64,000 bases of DNA from positions 23,552,459 through 23,616,458 of the forward strand of contig NC_079969.1 of assembly GCF_029852145.1 (NCBI RefSeq), given 5' to 3'. How positions within the stretch are numbered: position 1 is the first letter of the stretch; each line of letters begins with the position of its first letter. Shown here one piece after another: positions 47,401-58,896 of this stretch. Position numbers and translations under genes: made by a program. A model generated the notes under the pieces. That model had not been told where the DNA came from. It did not search any database and worked only from the letters and a program-made list of their open reading frames with translations. This stretch comes from Microplitis mediator. Its lineage: Eukaryota; Arthropoda; Insecta; Hymenoptera; Braconidae.

Positions 47401-48114
47401 CCCGCATGAAAATACCATATATGATAAATATATATGGAAAAATATATAATCAATATGGGAGCATATAAGTGGCCAAAAACGATATATATTTTCTTATATA
47501 TAATATAGTAAGTTTTAATATAATTAATTATATACGCAAGTTTATAAGTTAATACATGTATTATATATATTTATAATCATATATGTAAACTTATAAGTTA
47601 GCGCATATATGTATTACATATATTAATAATTATATATGTAAATTTGTAAGCTAGCACACACATATATATATATATTTTCTGAACACAATGTTTGAATCTT
47701 ATAACAGAGAGAGGAAGACAGAAAAGAATAGATTTTATTTATTCTCACATATATGGGAGACTTATATGGTTCTATATATCGAAAAATATACAAAAATTTA
47801 TAAAGTTAAATACATGGTACATATATCGTGCCATATAATGATGAATTATATATGTATTCTTATTTGTTTCCATATATAAATAACATTTATTTTTGAATAT
47901 ATTAAAATTATAAGTTTTCAAATATATACATAATATATTGAAGTTATACGGAAATATATGAAATCATATAAGAGAAAACATATATAGAAACATAATAAAT
48001 TCGGCCAAAATCTATATATAGTTCTATATAAGATTTCATGTATTGTCACATATATATTTACATCTGTAACATATATTTTTTAATATATGTTTACCATATA
48101 TATTTTCATGCGGG
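47401..48114 (-). mobile_element. CCCGCATGAAAATA-TIR element, copy 2
   Basis: CCCGCATGAAAATACCATAT (47401) and ATATATATTTTCATGCGGG (ending 48114). Reverse complement of 36213-36924 over its full length with scattered differences. Confidence 0.92.
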
Positions 48115-48148
48115 CTGACTTACACCGTTTTTTTTTTCTACAGTGTAA

Positions 48149-49295
48149 CCCCTTAATAAATGATATAAATGTAAAGATTAATAAATAAGTAATAAAAAAA
48201 AAAAACCAAGAAATATGCATCCGTCTACTTGGACATGTAGAGAATCTTGCATAGTAGCAGTGGTTGTATGGCATACAATGATTGCTATATACGACATATT
48301 TGCCACGTTTAAATCGGATAAAACGGGCGCGACAATAGACCAAGAGGTTAAGCGTGTTTGCCCTTCTCTCAAGGCCCCATTCATACGACAATGGACCCAC
48401 GGGCTTTTCACTCTTCTTCTTATTCTTACTTTACTTATACTTTAAGTATTCGCATCGCCTCTGCTTATGAACCCAATGCCAGTGAAGAGCGACGCCAGGA
48501 TAAAAAGAAAAATAATAATAAAAAAAAAGAAAAATACATGTGATGTTAGTGTCCTGTCATGGTATTTCTATTTGTTACGAAAATTTTTACGTTTATGGGA
48601 CACGCAAGAAGCTATTGAGAGTAGACCACCGGGCCTCTACTTAACTCATGGGTCCAAGATAGAGTCTGTCGAGACTCGAGCGGTCCATTCTTGGTGATGG
48701 TCTGTAAGGAAATGAAAAGTGAGAATAAAGAGAGAGGGTGGGAGGAATTGTAGCATAGCACGAGCCAAGAACTGAATAATAATCCACAATGAGACTAATC
48801 GGCCGATGAAATGATACGCGTGTGGATCTTTTTACCCAACGTTTACTCTGTTCTGGACCCTGGAGTTTAAGAAAACTTATGACAGACTAGACTTTACTAC
48901 TGAAATTGCTTATGTCGGTTATTATTGTGCTATATATTATATATTTGTTCCGATGTTTTATTTCAATGGACCTTGTACGTGTATATATATATGTATATAT
49001 TCTTATTGTCACGTTTATTTTATTTTATAGTCTACTATACTGGGGCTTATACACTTATATATACGGCACTTCAATTGTGCTTAGTTTAACAAAACGATTT
49101 ATACGCGATTTGTTACGTTGCATTTAAATAATATTATCAATTTAATTTATATGATTAAGTTGTTCTACAGTTTATTTGATATATCATGCGTTATGATTTC
49201 ATTCAATATAAATGAATTTTTTAATAATGTTTATTTATTTTAGTTGACTAATAATTTTTGAAAACGAAAAAAAATTTGTAGCAATGAAATAAATG
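48149..49295. promoter_or_regulatory. Low-repeat intronic DNA with GC-richer core
   Basis: 48210-48760 is near-balanced in composition and free of TIRs. Several overlapping frames on both strands (48080-48700) are open but mutually exclusive and unlike known proteins. Candidate regulatory DNA. Confidence 0.3.
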
Positions 49296-49474
49296 CACTG
49301 TAAAAAATTAGCGGAGTAAAATCGGAGTGGATGACTGTTTATTTATTGATTCCCCTCAGAGTTAAATTCACTCCGAAAAAGAGTTAAATTTCATATCAAA
49401 ACTCCGATTTGGAGTGAATGCGGATTTAAGGAAAATCCAGATCACTCTGAATTCACTTCCAATTTTTTATAGTG
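49296..49474. mobile_element. CTCCG-motif MITE, short complete copy
   Basis: CACTGTAAAAAATTAGCGGAG (49296) and CACTTCCAATTTTTTATAGTG (ending 49474). GGAGTGA/TCACTCC motifs inside. 179 bp, an internally deleted form of 60631-60895. Confidence 0.88.
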
Positions 49475-49624
49475 TGATATTGAGAAAGAACATTAATTTA
49501 ATAAATTGATTTTTAGAAGAAATTTTGAAAATGTCATTAGCATGCAATAGAAAAAAATCTGAACTAGAGATTGCATTGAAAATTAATTTATTAACAATAT
49601 TAATAATATAAATCAAAAATTGAA

Positions 49625-49923
49625 CACGGAAATTAAAAATTAGGCGCTGCAACAGGACAAAATCCTATTTTTTGTCAGTATAGTAAAATTTCAAAATTTC
49701 AAAAAAAATTCAGTTTAGAAAAAATTCAAATTTTGAAAAAAAATTTTTATTTTATAAGTGGAATTTTTTTCCAAACTTAATTTTTTTTCAAATTTTGAAA
49801 TTTTACTATACTGACAAAAAAAAATTGGTACATAAAACTTGTTCCTTATTTTATTGATTTCACGAAAAATCCTGATGCTGCAATAGGATTTTGTCCTGTT
49901 GCAGCACCTATTTTTTTTCCGTG
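49625..49923. mobile_element. CACGGAAATTAAAAATTAGG MITE with double hairpin
   Basis: Outer ends CACGGAAAT..GCTGCAACAGGACAAAATCC (49625-49663) pair with GGATTTTGTCCTGTTGCAGC..TTTCCGTG (ending 49923). An inner stem pairs TTGTCAGTATAGTAAAATTT (49672) with AAATTTTACTATACTGACAA (ending about 49820). Confidence 0.88.
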
Positions 49924-50840
49924 ATTATTATTAATTTTGGAGCAATAAATATTTATATTCAATTTCAAATACTTGTACAAAAAATCTAAAAATATTTATA
50001 TTGAAAGTTAATTTTCTCATTTAGCAAAACAATGACTAATTGATAAGTTTTTTTTAAATAATAAATTTTTAAAAACATAAATTATTTGTAAGGACTTTAA
50101 ATTAAAATTAACATTAGAAAATTAATAAAAATAAAAATTTTTGATGTAAAAATCTAAACAAATATATAAAAGGAAAGTAAAATGATGTAAACTGAAGATA
50201 AACATATAATAGTGTAAAGGCCAAATGGTAAAATGCGAAAACCTAAAAGGTCTAGTAAAATAATTCGAGTTTCCCTCTACTCTTACACTTCTATTATACA
50301 ATACGTCACATACCACTCGTCGACGTGATCGTCATCGTCGTTGGTCTACTGACAAGAGTTACGCGATCTTTCACAGGCCGGACATACTGGGCATTATTGG
50401 ATTACGTCGCCATTGTCCCTTGTCCAGCTGCGGATTCAAGTGTACAGCGACAAAATACGTACATTCATACATCTAACGACTGGTATAGACCGAGCGGTTG
50501 CAATACAAGAAATATCCAAGACACGTTAGACAGAAACAAACACACATTCAAAAATAACAATAATCACATAAGCGACGAAAAATTTTTAAAAAGGAACAAA
50601 AATATGAAAATAATATTTCCTTTATAGATTTTATATGATTGATATTTATTCAAGTGACTGGACGATTTTGACACAACACCCGGCAAATTTTTGTCAAGCA
50701 TTTATTCCACTAAATGTCAAATGATTTTTTTTTTTACAGATGCCTTATGGCCTTTACGGATTTGGAGATTTGTAATTTTAAATTAAAGATCGATGACTCG
50801 TGACTTAAAAATTATTATTATTGAATTAAGTATTTATTTA
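49924..50840. other. Intronic DNA with a GC-richer patch
   Basis: 50280-50540 is moderately GC-rich (GTCGACGTGATCGTCATCGTCG, GTCCAGCTGCGG) and carries an open plus frame at 50325-50627. The frame ends in Asn/Lys-rich sequence and resembles no family, so it is not called a gene. Confidence 0.4.
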
Positions 50841-51690
50841 CACTGTAAAAAAATCGGGATAAGTCCAGGCGGTGTAGGTGTTAAAATTTTCGGTGTTAAA
50901 TTTCAACACCGAAAGCGATGTTAAAATAACACCGCCAGAGGTGTAAATATTTTTTATCGGTGTTAAAAAAATTTCCTAAAAAAATTGTTAAGAATTTTTT
51001 TACACCGATTTAACACCGCCAAATTACACCACCTACACTTGTGTTATTTCATTTCAACACCGCGCGGTGTTAAATTGAGTCAATTTTTTATACCGTTCTT
51101 CTTACAGTATCCATTTTTTTTATAATTTCTATACGTAGAATTTTTTTTACACCGATTTAACACCGCCTACACATGCATTATTTCATTTTAACACCGCGTG
51201 GTATTAAATTGAGTCAATTTTTAACACCGCTCGTTTTACAGTGTCCATTTTTTTTTCTAATTTCTATACGTGGAATTTTTTTTCGCACCGACTTAACATC
51301 AATATTTTAACACCACTTACACTCGTGTTATTTCATTTTCGCACCACGTGGTGTTAAATTGAGTCCATTTTTAACACCACGCGTTTTACAGTGTCCTTTT
51401 TTTTTCTATTTCCTATACGTGGAATTTTTGGTTACACCGATTTAACAGCGGTATTTTAACACCCCTACACCGGTGTTATTTCATTTTAACACCGTGTGGT
51501 GTTAAATTAAATCAATTTTTAACACCGCTCTTTTACAGTCTCTATTTTGTTTTCTAATTTCTATACGCGGAATTTTTTTTCGCACCGATATAACACCAAT
51601 ATTTTAACACCGCCTACACTCGTGTTATTTCATTTTCACACCACGTGGTGTTAAGTTGACTCCATTTTTAACACCGCTCTGTTTACAGTA
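50841..51690. repeat. C-type MITE expanded into a tandem array of its right end
   Basis: A C-type left half starts CACTGTAAAAAAATCGGG at 50841. From about 50995 the right end is repeated five times. The terminal ACAGT occurs at 51104, 51238, 51388, 51535 and 51685 (spacing 134, 150, 147, 150). Each unit runs AATTTCTATACGTGGAATTT, TTTAACACCG, ACACTCGTGTTATTTCATTT, GGTGTTAAATTGAGTC, ACAGTGTCC. The TCTATACGTGGAA linker is not part of other C-type copies. Confidence 0.88.
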
Positions 51691-52748
51691 TAAAAAAAAA
51701 AATAGAATAGAAGAGAGCTTTGATTAAATAAGAGAATTAAATAGAATGTGTGGAACGCAAGTAAGTTGGATTGAGTGCAGTGTAATGTGTAAAAGGGAAT
51801 GAGAGAACGAAAGTAAAAGAACAAAAAAGAATGAGATGCATGTATATATCTATATATAAGAGTGAGTAGATAGATGTATAGAGATGTTGAGATATATGTG
51901 TACTGATGTTACGCGTGCCACGCATTACAATTCAACGCGTTTATACTCCCACCGAAAGTGTATCTCAATCGTGCGTACGCGCCAATTGCTATAAGCTCCA
52001 TTGTAATCCTCTTCGACATTCCCCACTGAGCAAAACCAGTTCCGCATATTTTTTCGCCTTACAAACAACTTACCCTTCATATCTATGTGCACATAAATAT
52101 AAATAAATGCATATAAATAATATTTATACATATATGTTTTTTTTTTTTAAATGAATATTTATAATGATACAGTACATTTAGTATTGTTGACCACTTCTGA
52201 TGGCCATTCAGCCCTCCGAATAATGCCCAGTGTCCATTAATCATTTTAAATTATCTGGTCGTTTAAATTTGAAAAATTGATACTTTTTATTCTCAATGCT
52301 ATAGATTATTTTAAGTATTTTAGATGGCGTTAACCCTCAATGCCCCAAAAGACCCCGGGCAATTTCAAAGAACTCAAAATTTTTATTTCTCGCTCTTCAA
52401 ATTTGGAACTCCAAATATCTCGATAAATATTCAGTTTTTGAAAAAAGTACATGAGGCCTTTTTTGTCGAGAATTTATAGCGCTACAAAAAAGAATCAGAG
52501 CAATTTTTCAATTAACGCAGTATTTACAGAGATATCGCCAAAAAACCAATCACGCTTTTCATTTTTTTTATAATTTTGAAATTTTCGATGAATTATTTTT
52601 CTTTTGATTTATTTAAATTAATTTTTTATTTGAAAGATTAATTTTTTTATGAACTCTATGTCAAAGTTATTCTATTTCCGCAATAATTCGTTGCAAAATT
52701 TAGTGAAAAGTATTCGAAATTTGAAAATTATGATAAAAATAGAGATTA
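51691..52748. other. Intronic DNA with a degraded foldback-family segment
   Basis: 51900-52080 is low-repeat and less A/T-rich. 52380-52600 (GAGGCCTTTTTTGTCGAG, TACAAAAAAGAATCAG, TTTACAGAGATATCGCC) is a distant, inverted relative of the arm of 9498-11224. No gene seen. Confidence 0.4.
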
Positions 52749-52990
52749 CACTTTAAAAAATTGGGAGTGAATTCGGAGTAATTACAGATTTTATTTAAAT
52801 CCGACTTCCCTCGAAGTACCGGAGTAAAAAAATCACTCCGCATACGAAGTAAATAGTTTACTTTTTCAGCGGAGTGATTTGAATTTAATTTAAATCCGCA
52901 TTCCCGCCAATTCAGAGTTTGAATATTAAAATCAACTCCCTTTCGTAGTAAGTTTCACTCCAAGAGCTTTTATAAAAAACATTTATTGTA
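52749..52990. mobile_element. CTCCG-motif MITE, decayed copy
   Basis: CACTTTAAAAAATTGGGAGTG (52749), GGAGTAAAAAAATCACTCCGC and GTAAGTTTCACTCCAAGAG follow the family order; the right terminus is eroded. Confidence 0.75.
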
Positions 52991-53674
52991 AAACTATTGA
53001 TTAGTTTTATTTTTACAGATCAAAGACGCCGAAGTCTTAAGACCCCTGTGACCGTCGTAATTCGCGGCAGTGTGACCGTAGGGTTAAATAAAATCTGTTA
53101 AAAAGTTAAATTTAAAATATTTAGGATATAAAATTCAAAAAAATATTTAAAAGTTACAGAGATTGAGGGATTACTACTGGACAAGAGCAGACACGGAGGT
53201 GGTTAGTATGAGGGTCAAATAATCAAGTTAGCCGCGGGTTTTCGCGTCGACGCGGACCGTCGCTCGGGACTGGTTATATGGTGAAGTATGGAAATGAAGG
53301 GCATTCGTCCATTCGGACATCCACTAGCCATCTCACTCTTTCTCTCACTTTATCGTTGTTATATATATACACATATATAGATATATATTTGAGTTGTATT
53401 TAGTGTGCCGGCCCCAGCATTTTACATAGTTTATCCCTATCTCCCACGCGCTCTTTACCATCCAACGAGTCGTGGACAACTACACGGCTTTGTTATACAA
53501 TTCATGCGTTCGCTATATATATTATATATACCATCATACTTATATTCATACTCATGCCGACATATATACACACACATACTTTGTACTGCAGTACTCGGCG
53601 ACAATTAACTAACGAGAGATTGACACAACTTATTAAATGATACACGCGTCATGGATCTCGTTCTGTCTACTGGA

Positions 53675-53737
<63 letters not shown>

Positions 53738-54251
53738 AACAAACTTATATTTTTATTTGAATGTAAAAAAATTTATTTCAATCAATTAAAAATTTTTTAC
53801 TCACAAAAAAAAGCAATAGAATTGTTTTTTGCAAATAAAAATATTTTTTTGAGATAAAGAATAATAAATATATTGTTATGGCTATACTTTAGCGGGTGTT
53901 TTATCAATTGAAATGATTTGGTGGTGATATCTCTGGTTGAATAGCTTAACGGAGGTTGATGTCACCATGAGAGTGAGTCTGCGGTGTAGCAATAGGGTAA
54001 GGGGTTCGGAGAAATATACATCAGCGAGAGCAAGTAAAGGGATGAGAAATGAAACGAATAGAGAAGAGAATTGCCAAGGGGTTATAACATAATTGTATTA
54101 GTCGAAACGCCAGTGGGGAACCACGCTGTGAAATTAATGCCTTTGGCTTATCAGTGGCTTGACACTTTAGAGCTAAAAGTCCCCGCAGGTCAGTGGCGTA
54201 GTTACTACTGGATTCATGTACGTCCAATACATATTTATCTCTCAATATATA
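52991..54251. promoter_or_regulatory. Low-repeat intronic DNA with GC-rich islands and a TA microsatellite
   Basis: 53020-53090 (AAGACGCCGAAGTCTTAAGAC), 53200-53300 (GCGTCGACGCGGACCGTCGC) and 53400-53640 are CpG-bearing. (TA)n at 53679-53733. 53880-54240 is near-balanced. Frames at 53405-53608 and 54021-54317 have no family resemblance. Candidate regulatory DNA. Confidence 0.3.
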
Positions 54252-54811
54252 TACTGTAAAAAAGGGGTAAGTGCAGGCGGGGTAGATGTTAAAATTTTCA
54301 GTGGTAAATTTCAACACTAAATGCGGTGTTAAAATAACACCGCCGTTAGTGTTAATATTCTTTGTCAGTGTTAAAAAAATTTCCCGGTGTTAAAATATTT
54401 TTACTTACTCGAACACTACACTGTAAAAAATCACCGGGGTAAATTCAAGGGGTGTAGATGTTAAAATCGGCGGTGTTAAATTTCAACACCGAAAGCGGTG
54501 TGAATATAACGCTATCACCGGTGTAAATATTTTAGACCGGTGTTAAAATATTTTACTTTGTGAATATTTTTACTCACTTGATCACTATACTTGTTAATAA
54601 ATGATATTTGTATTAATTTTCATAAAGATCTGATATTTTTTGTAATATAATCTTTCAAGTTAATACTCCAAGCGGACGTAGTTTACCCCGCTTTTACACC
54701 GGTTATCCTGATTTTACACCGGTATTTTAACACTGCCGACACCAGTGTTATTTAATTTTAATACTGTGCGGTGTTAAATTGAGTCCATTTAACACCGCTC
54801 TTTTTACAATG
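54252..54811. mobile_element. Two C-type MITE copies head to tail
   Basis: A left-end fragment starts ACTGTAAAAAAGGGGTAAG at 54253 and stops near 54418. A complete copy follows directly, CACTGTAAAAAATCACCGGGG at 54419 to CCGCTCTTTTTACAATG at 54811. Both carry GGTGTTAAATTTCAACACC and CCGGTGTTAAAATA motifs. Confidence 0.85.
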
Positions 54812-55810
54812 AGAAGAAAAGAGGGCAAAGTGGGCTCACTTAAAAAAAAATGTCAGTAGTGATTTCATAGAAATTTATGTGAGGCAAAATGGGATTCCCT
54901 TAACGATTTCAACTGAGGCTCACTCAAAAAAATTAAACTTCTAAATTTATTCTGGGAATTGAAATTTTTTTTCCCATCAAAAAAATTATTCTTGCATTTA
55001 TTTTTTTATCAAAAAACTCAGTTTCAAAAAATTTTAAATGTTCCTCAATCTTATCGATACGAAATATATTTTTAATTATAAATTATAAAAATTTCAACTA
55101 AATTATTTGAATGAAAATTTTTCCCGCGTTTAATTTAAAAAATATTTGATTACCAATTTTGCCTGGCCCGAAACACCTCATAATATTCGTATTGTTCCTA
55201 CGTGAAATTAAAAAAAAACCAGAGCTTATTTTGTCTCATAATTTGAACACAAAAAATTACAATGTCTCTCCTTATAAATTTATAAAATACTGTTACTTAT
55301 ATTTGTAGTGCGATATACTGCTGAGAAAATCAAGGAAGTCACACCACTATTCTGTACAATGTTTATTATACAGCAGAATAGAGCAAGTAACATGCATAGT
55401 TGCATAGTTCCCAGTTGTCGTAAGTATATGGTACTTATTTTAATACTTCTACAAGTATTTGTTTTGAGTTTAAGTCACTAGTGTACTTAGTATTGGTCTT
55501 ACTCTTGCTCTCAGTCTCGCTATAACTATTCTCGATAATATTAACAGCAGCGTGTATGTTGCTATGTACTATAACTACAATCCGCTAATGAGAGCCCTAT
55601 TAGGAAAGACGAGAAAGGGTTGCAATTTTTATGTCATGCTCCATGAGTTCGATTCAAGCCACACATTCAACATGTAAATTATATTCATTAACGAGTCGTT
55701 AAATTATTTTTTTTTACTCATTCTATTATTTAAATAAATACCAATAAGTGGCATTATTTAAATAAATATAAAAATAATTTAAATAATTATTATAATACCA
55801 TATATTTATA
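54812..55810. other. Intronic DNA with a GGGCAAAGTGGG end
   Basis: GAGGGCAAAGTGGGCTCACTT at 54822 matches the end of 39548-40025 but no partner is clear. 55300-55680 is low-repeat with CTCTCAGTCTCG-like sequence. Nothing coding seen. Confidence 0.4.
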
Positions 55811-56564
55811 CACAGTAAAAAATATTGTGTATCTGTGTTAAATTTTTTGTGTTGATTATTTTGTGTCAAATCAACACAATTCTCTGTGTTACTTTAAAAT
55901 TTTTAATCGATCTACTATTGAACACTTTTAAAGTGTTACCTAGTACAAAAATCAATATTATCAACATTTATTAAATGTTACTTTAAAATTAACACAAAAA
56001 AAGTGTTGAAGCGACAGTTGAATTGTGTTAAAAAAATGACTTTCTTCTATTCACGCGGGAAGCGCCATTAAGCATCAGTTCTTCTTGGTTAGTTATTATT
56101 TTTGTGACATTGATTTTATTTATTTTCAATTAGACATAAAAAAATAAAGTTGACAAAGTTCATGATTCGTATAGTTAAAAAAAAAAAAATTGCATCTGTG
56201 GCTTTTTTACTTTTCTACGCGTGCACATTTTTATTTTTTATTTTTTTTTTTCGTATTTGATTTGTTGATAAAAAAATTGAAAAATTGTTAACTGTCTGGT
56301 AACTTTAGGATCATGTTTACTATCACAAAATAGTTAAATGTTAAATAATAATTGTTGACACTTTTGATAACCGAAAAATAATTCATGGTACAAAAATAAA
56401 ATGTAAAAGTTAACATTTTTTTTGTGCCGCCATTAACATTTAAAAAGTGTTGAAGTTACTTCTCATATTACTCGAATTGTGTGTTGAAATTTTAACACAA
56501 ATATTGTGTGGACCGTTTCTAACATACAGATTGTGTTGATTTTAACACAATTTTTTTTACTGTG
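55811..56564 (+). mobile_element. CACAGT-family MITE, copy 3 (clean insertion)
   Basis: CACAGTAAAAAATATTGTG (55811) to CACAATTTTTTTTACTGTG (56564), TA on both sides. Collinear with copies 1, 2 and 4. Confidence 0.94.
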
Positions 56565-57974
56565 TAGTATACATTTTTTGTATATTTTTTTTTTTATATT
56601 AATAAATTCACTTTGTTATTCGCAAATGGACACGCGGTTGTATTGGTTGAAAAAAAATATATATAATGATAATAAAAATAGCAAGTAGTAAAAATAAATG
56701 ACAATAAGCGTGTCTCGAAATTTTTACAAGTCACAAAACATCCCACGGTAAGGATTTTTAAGATAATATCCCGTTAAAAAACTCGATGACAACAATAGAG
56801 GACCCCCGACCTCCAGGCTATTGATAAAGAAGTCGAAGAATAAGATGGTGGGTAAGATATGTCTTGAGTTTCCGATCGCCTTGTTGGTACTGGGGTATCT
56901 CGACCAATCTACTCGTAAGTCGATAGTTCAATCTCAGCAATTCCGCCCACAGCTGCATGCCGCACAACATTTTCTCCCCTAGCACATATTATACATACTA
57001 TCCATTCCAACATATATATATATATACATATATAAAAAATAAAAAAAAGTGTATGTGTAAAAGAGACCCTTCTTCTTGAACGTGTCCTAGTCGTCATCGT
57101 CACCGGCATAAAATGCGCGGCAACAGGGAAAGTTAAATAAAACGAATCTGTCACGTACACTCACAAATATTTCGCGTGTTATATATATGTATATATGTTA
57201 TATAGAAGTCAGTAGAAAGAATGAAAGTAAGAGTATAAGTGAGAGTGAGAAAAATCACATGGATCTGCACTCATATATATTTTCTTGCTGATGCTCTTAG
57301 ACTTGGATGTCTTTTTTTTTTCTACATATTTCTTTATTTTTTTTTTTTATTCTGTCATACCGATGCGACATTGCCACACGACCGTTGTGAATTATTTTTC
57401 CCGAGACTGCCGAGTCACATGTGACACATACTAGACCCGAACCGTAACAAATTGTGAATATTTTTTTTTCATTTGTATGCTCAGAGTAACCCCTAAATAT
57501 TCGACACGGTCTCATGTGCAATTATTGATATTAAAAAGAAGATTAAAATTTTTTTTTTTTTAATTTCCAAGAGATTTAGTCATTAAAAAAAATTAAGTCC
57601 CGACGTTTAAGATATAGCGCAGTTTTGAATGACTAATGGGTGGTTTGTTTAACTGAGACATAAGAGGGTGCAAAGTGGGAATTCTTGGAGAAAATATCTG
57701 CAGAATTTTACCAGTGCATATGTGAATTAAATGGGTATGAAACTCAACAATTTACGAGCGTCTTAAATAATTTTAAGCGTCTCTGTGTCTAATTAATGTC
57801 GCGATTTGCAGTTATTCCACATGTGTAAATAGCAAAATTCATACGCAGAAATTCAAAAACCCTTTGGTACATAAATCAGCGTCTTGTTTTAAATAAAAAT
57901 TTAGTTGCTTCATTTATTTTTAGTTTGAAAAAATTCCCAGTTGAATTATTTATCGATAAGGAAAAATTTATCTA
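56565..57974. promoter_or_regulatory. Low-repeat intronic DNA, GC-richer
   Basis: 56740-57140 and 57360-57530 are near-balanced (GAGGACCCCCGACCTCCAGGC, CGTCATCGTCACCGGC) and lack TIRs. Short frames here are not protein-like. GTGCAAAGTGGGAATTC at 57669 is a lone MITE-end motif. Confidence 0.3.
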
Positions 57975-58896
57975 CACAGTAAAAAATATTGTGTTAAAAT
58001 CAACACAATCTGTATGTTACTCTCTAAACATAAATTAGTGAAAATAAGTGAATATTCACTTGTTGCAAGTGCAAATCGAACCACTAATTCCAAAAAAAGA
58101 TTCGATTGGCACTCTAAATTAGCGAATATTCACTTATTTCACTTATTCAGGTTTGGAGAGTAGAAACGGTCCACACAATATTTGTGTTATTTTGCAACAC
58201 AAAATTTGTGTTAAAATTTCGACACACAATTCGAGTAATATGAGAAGTAACTTCAACACTTTTTAAATGTTAATGGCGACACAAAAAAAATGTTAACTTT
58301 TACATTTTATTTTTGTACCATGAATTATTTTTCGGTTATCAAAAGTGTCAACAATTATTATTTAACATTTAACTATTTTGTGATAGTAAACATGATCCTA
58401 AAGTTACCAGACAGTTAACAATTTTTCAATTTTTTTATCAACAAATCAATTACAAAAAAAAAAATAAAAAATAAAAATGTGCGCACGTAGAAAAGTAAAA
58501 AAGCCACAGATGCAATTTTTTTTTTTTTTAAACTATACGAATTATGAACTTTGTCAACTTAATTTTTTTATGTCTAATTGAAAATAAATAAAATCAATGT
58601 CACAAAAATAATAACTAACCAAGAAGAACTGATGCTTAATGGCGCTTCCCGCGTGAATAGAAGAAAGTCATTTTTTTAACACAATTCAACTGTCGCTTCA
58701 ACACTTTTTTTGTGTTAATTTTAAAGTAACACTTAATAAATGTTGATAATATTGATTTTTGTACTAGGTAACACTTTAAAAGTGTTGAATAGTAGATCGA
58801 TTACAAATTTTAAAGCAACACAGAGAATTGTGTTGATTTGACACAAAATAATCAACACAAAAAATTTAACACAGATACACAATATTTTCTACTGTG
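57975..58896 (-). mobile_element. CACAGT-family MITE, copy 4, carrying a nested hairpin
   Basis: CACAGTAAAAAATATTGTG (57975) to CACAATATTTTCTACTGTG (58896), TA flanked. Reverse complement of copy 3 apart from a 140-bp insertion at about 58022-58161. Confidence 0.94.
58022..58161. mobile_element. 140-bp hairpin MITE nested in copy 4
   Basis: CTCTCTAAACATAAATTAGT (58022) is inverted against TTCAGGTTTGGAGAG (58161), with AAGTGAATATTCACTT blocks in both arms. Comparison with copy 1 shows the original TA is duplicated on both sides, so insertion and target duplication can be read directly. Confidence 0.85.

Larger units (their letters stand above)
47030..48148. mobile_element. C-type MITE remnant split by two later insertions
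   Basis: 47036-47170 carries AACACCG motifs in the order of the right half of 42928-43484, stopping at CACCTACACCACTT. After two complete elements (47175-47398 and 47401-48114) the sequence resumes with GACTTACACCG and ends TTTTTCTACAGTG at 48145, the expected C-type terminus. The left end was not found. Confidence 0.75.

Noticed and set aside
50325..50627. 100-codon plus frame in a GC-richer patch
   Set aside because: Ends in Asn/Lys-rich low-complexity sequence and matches no protein family I know; no splice or start support.
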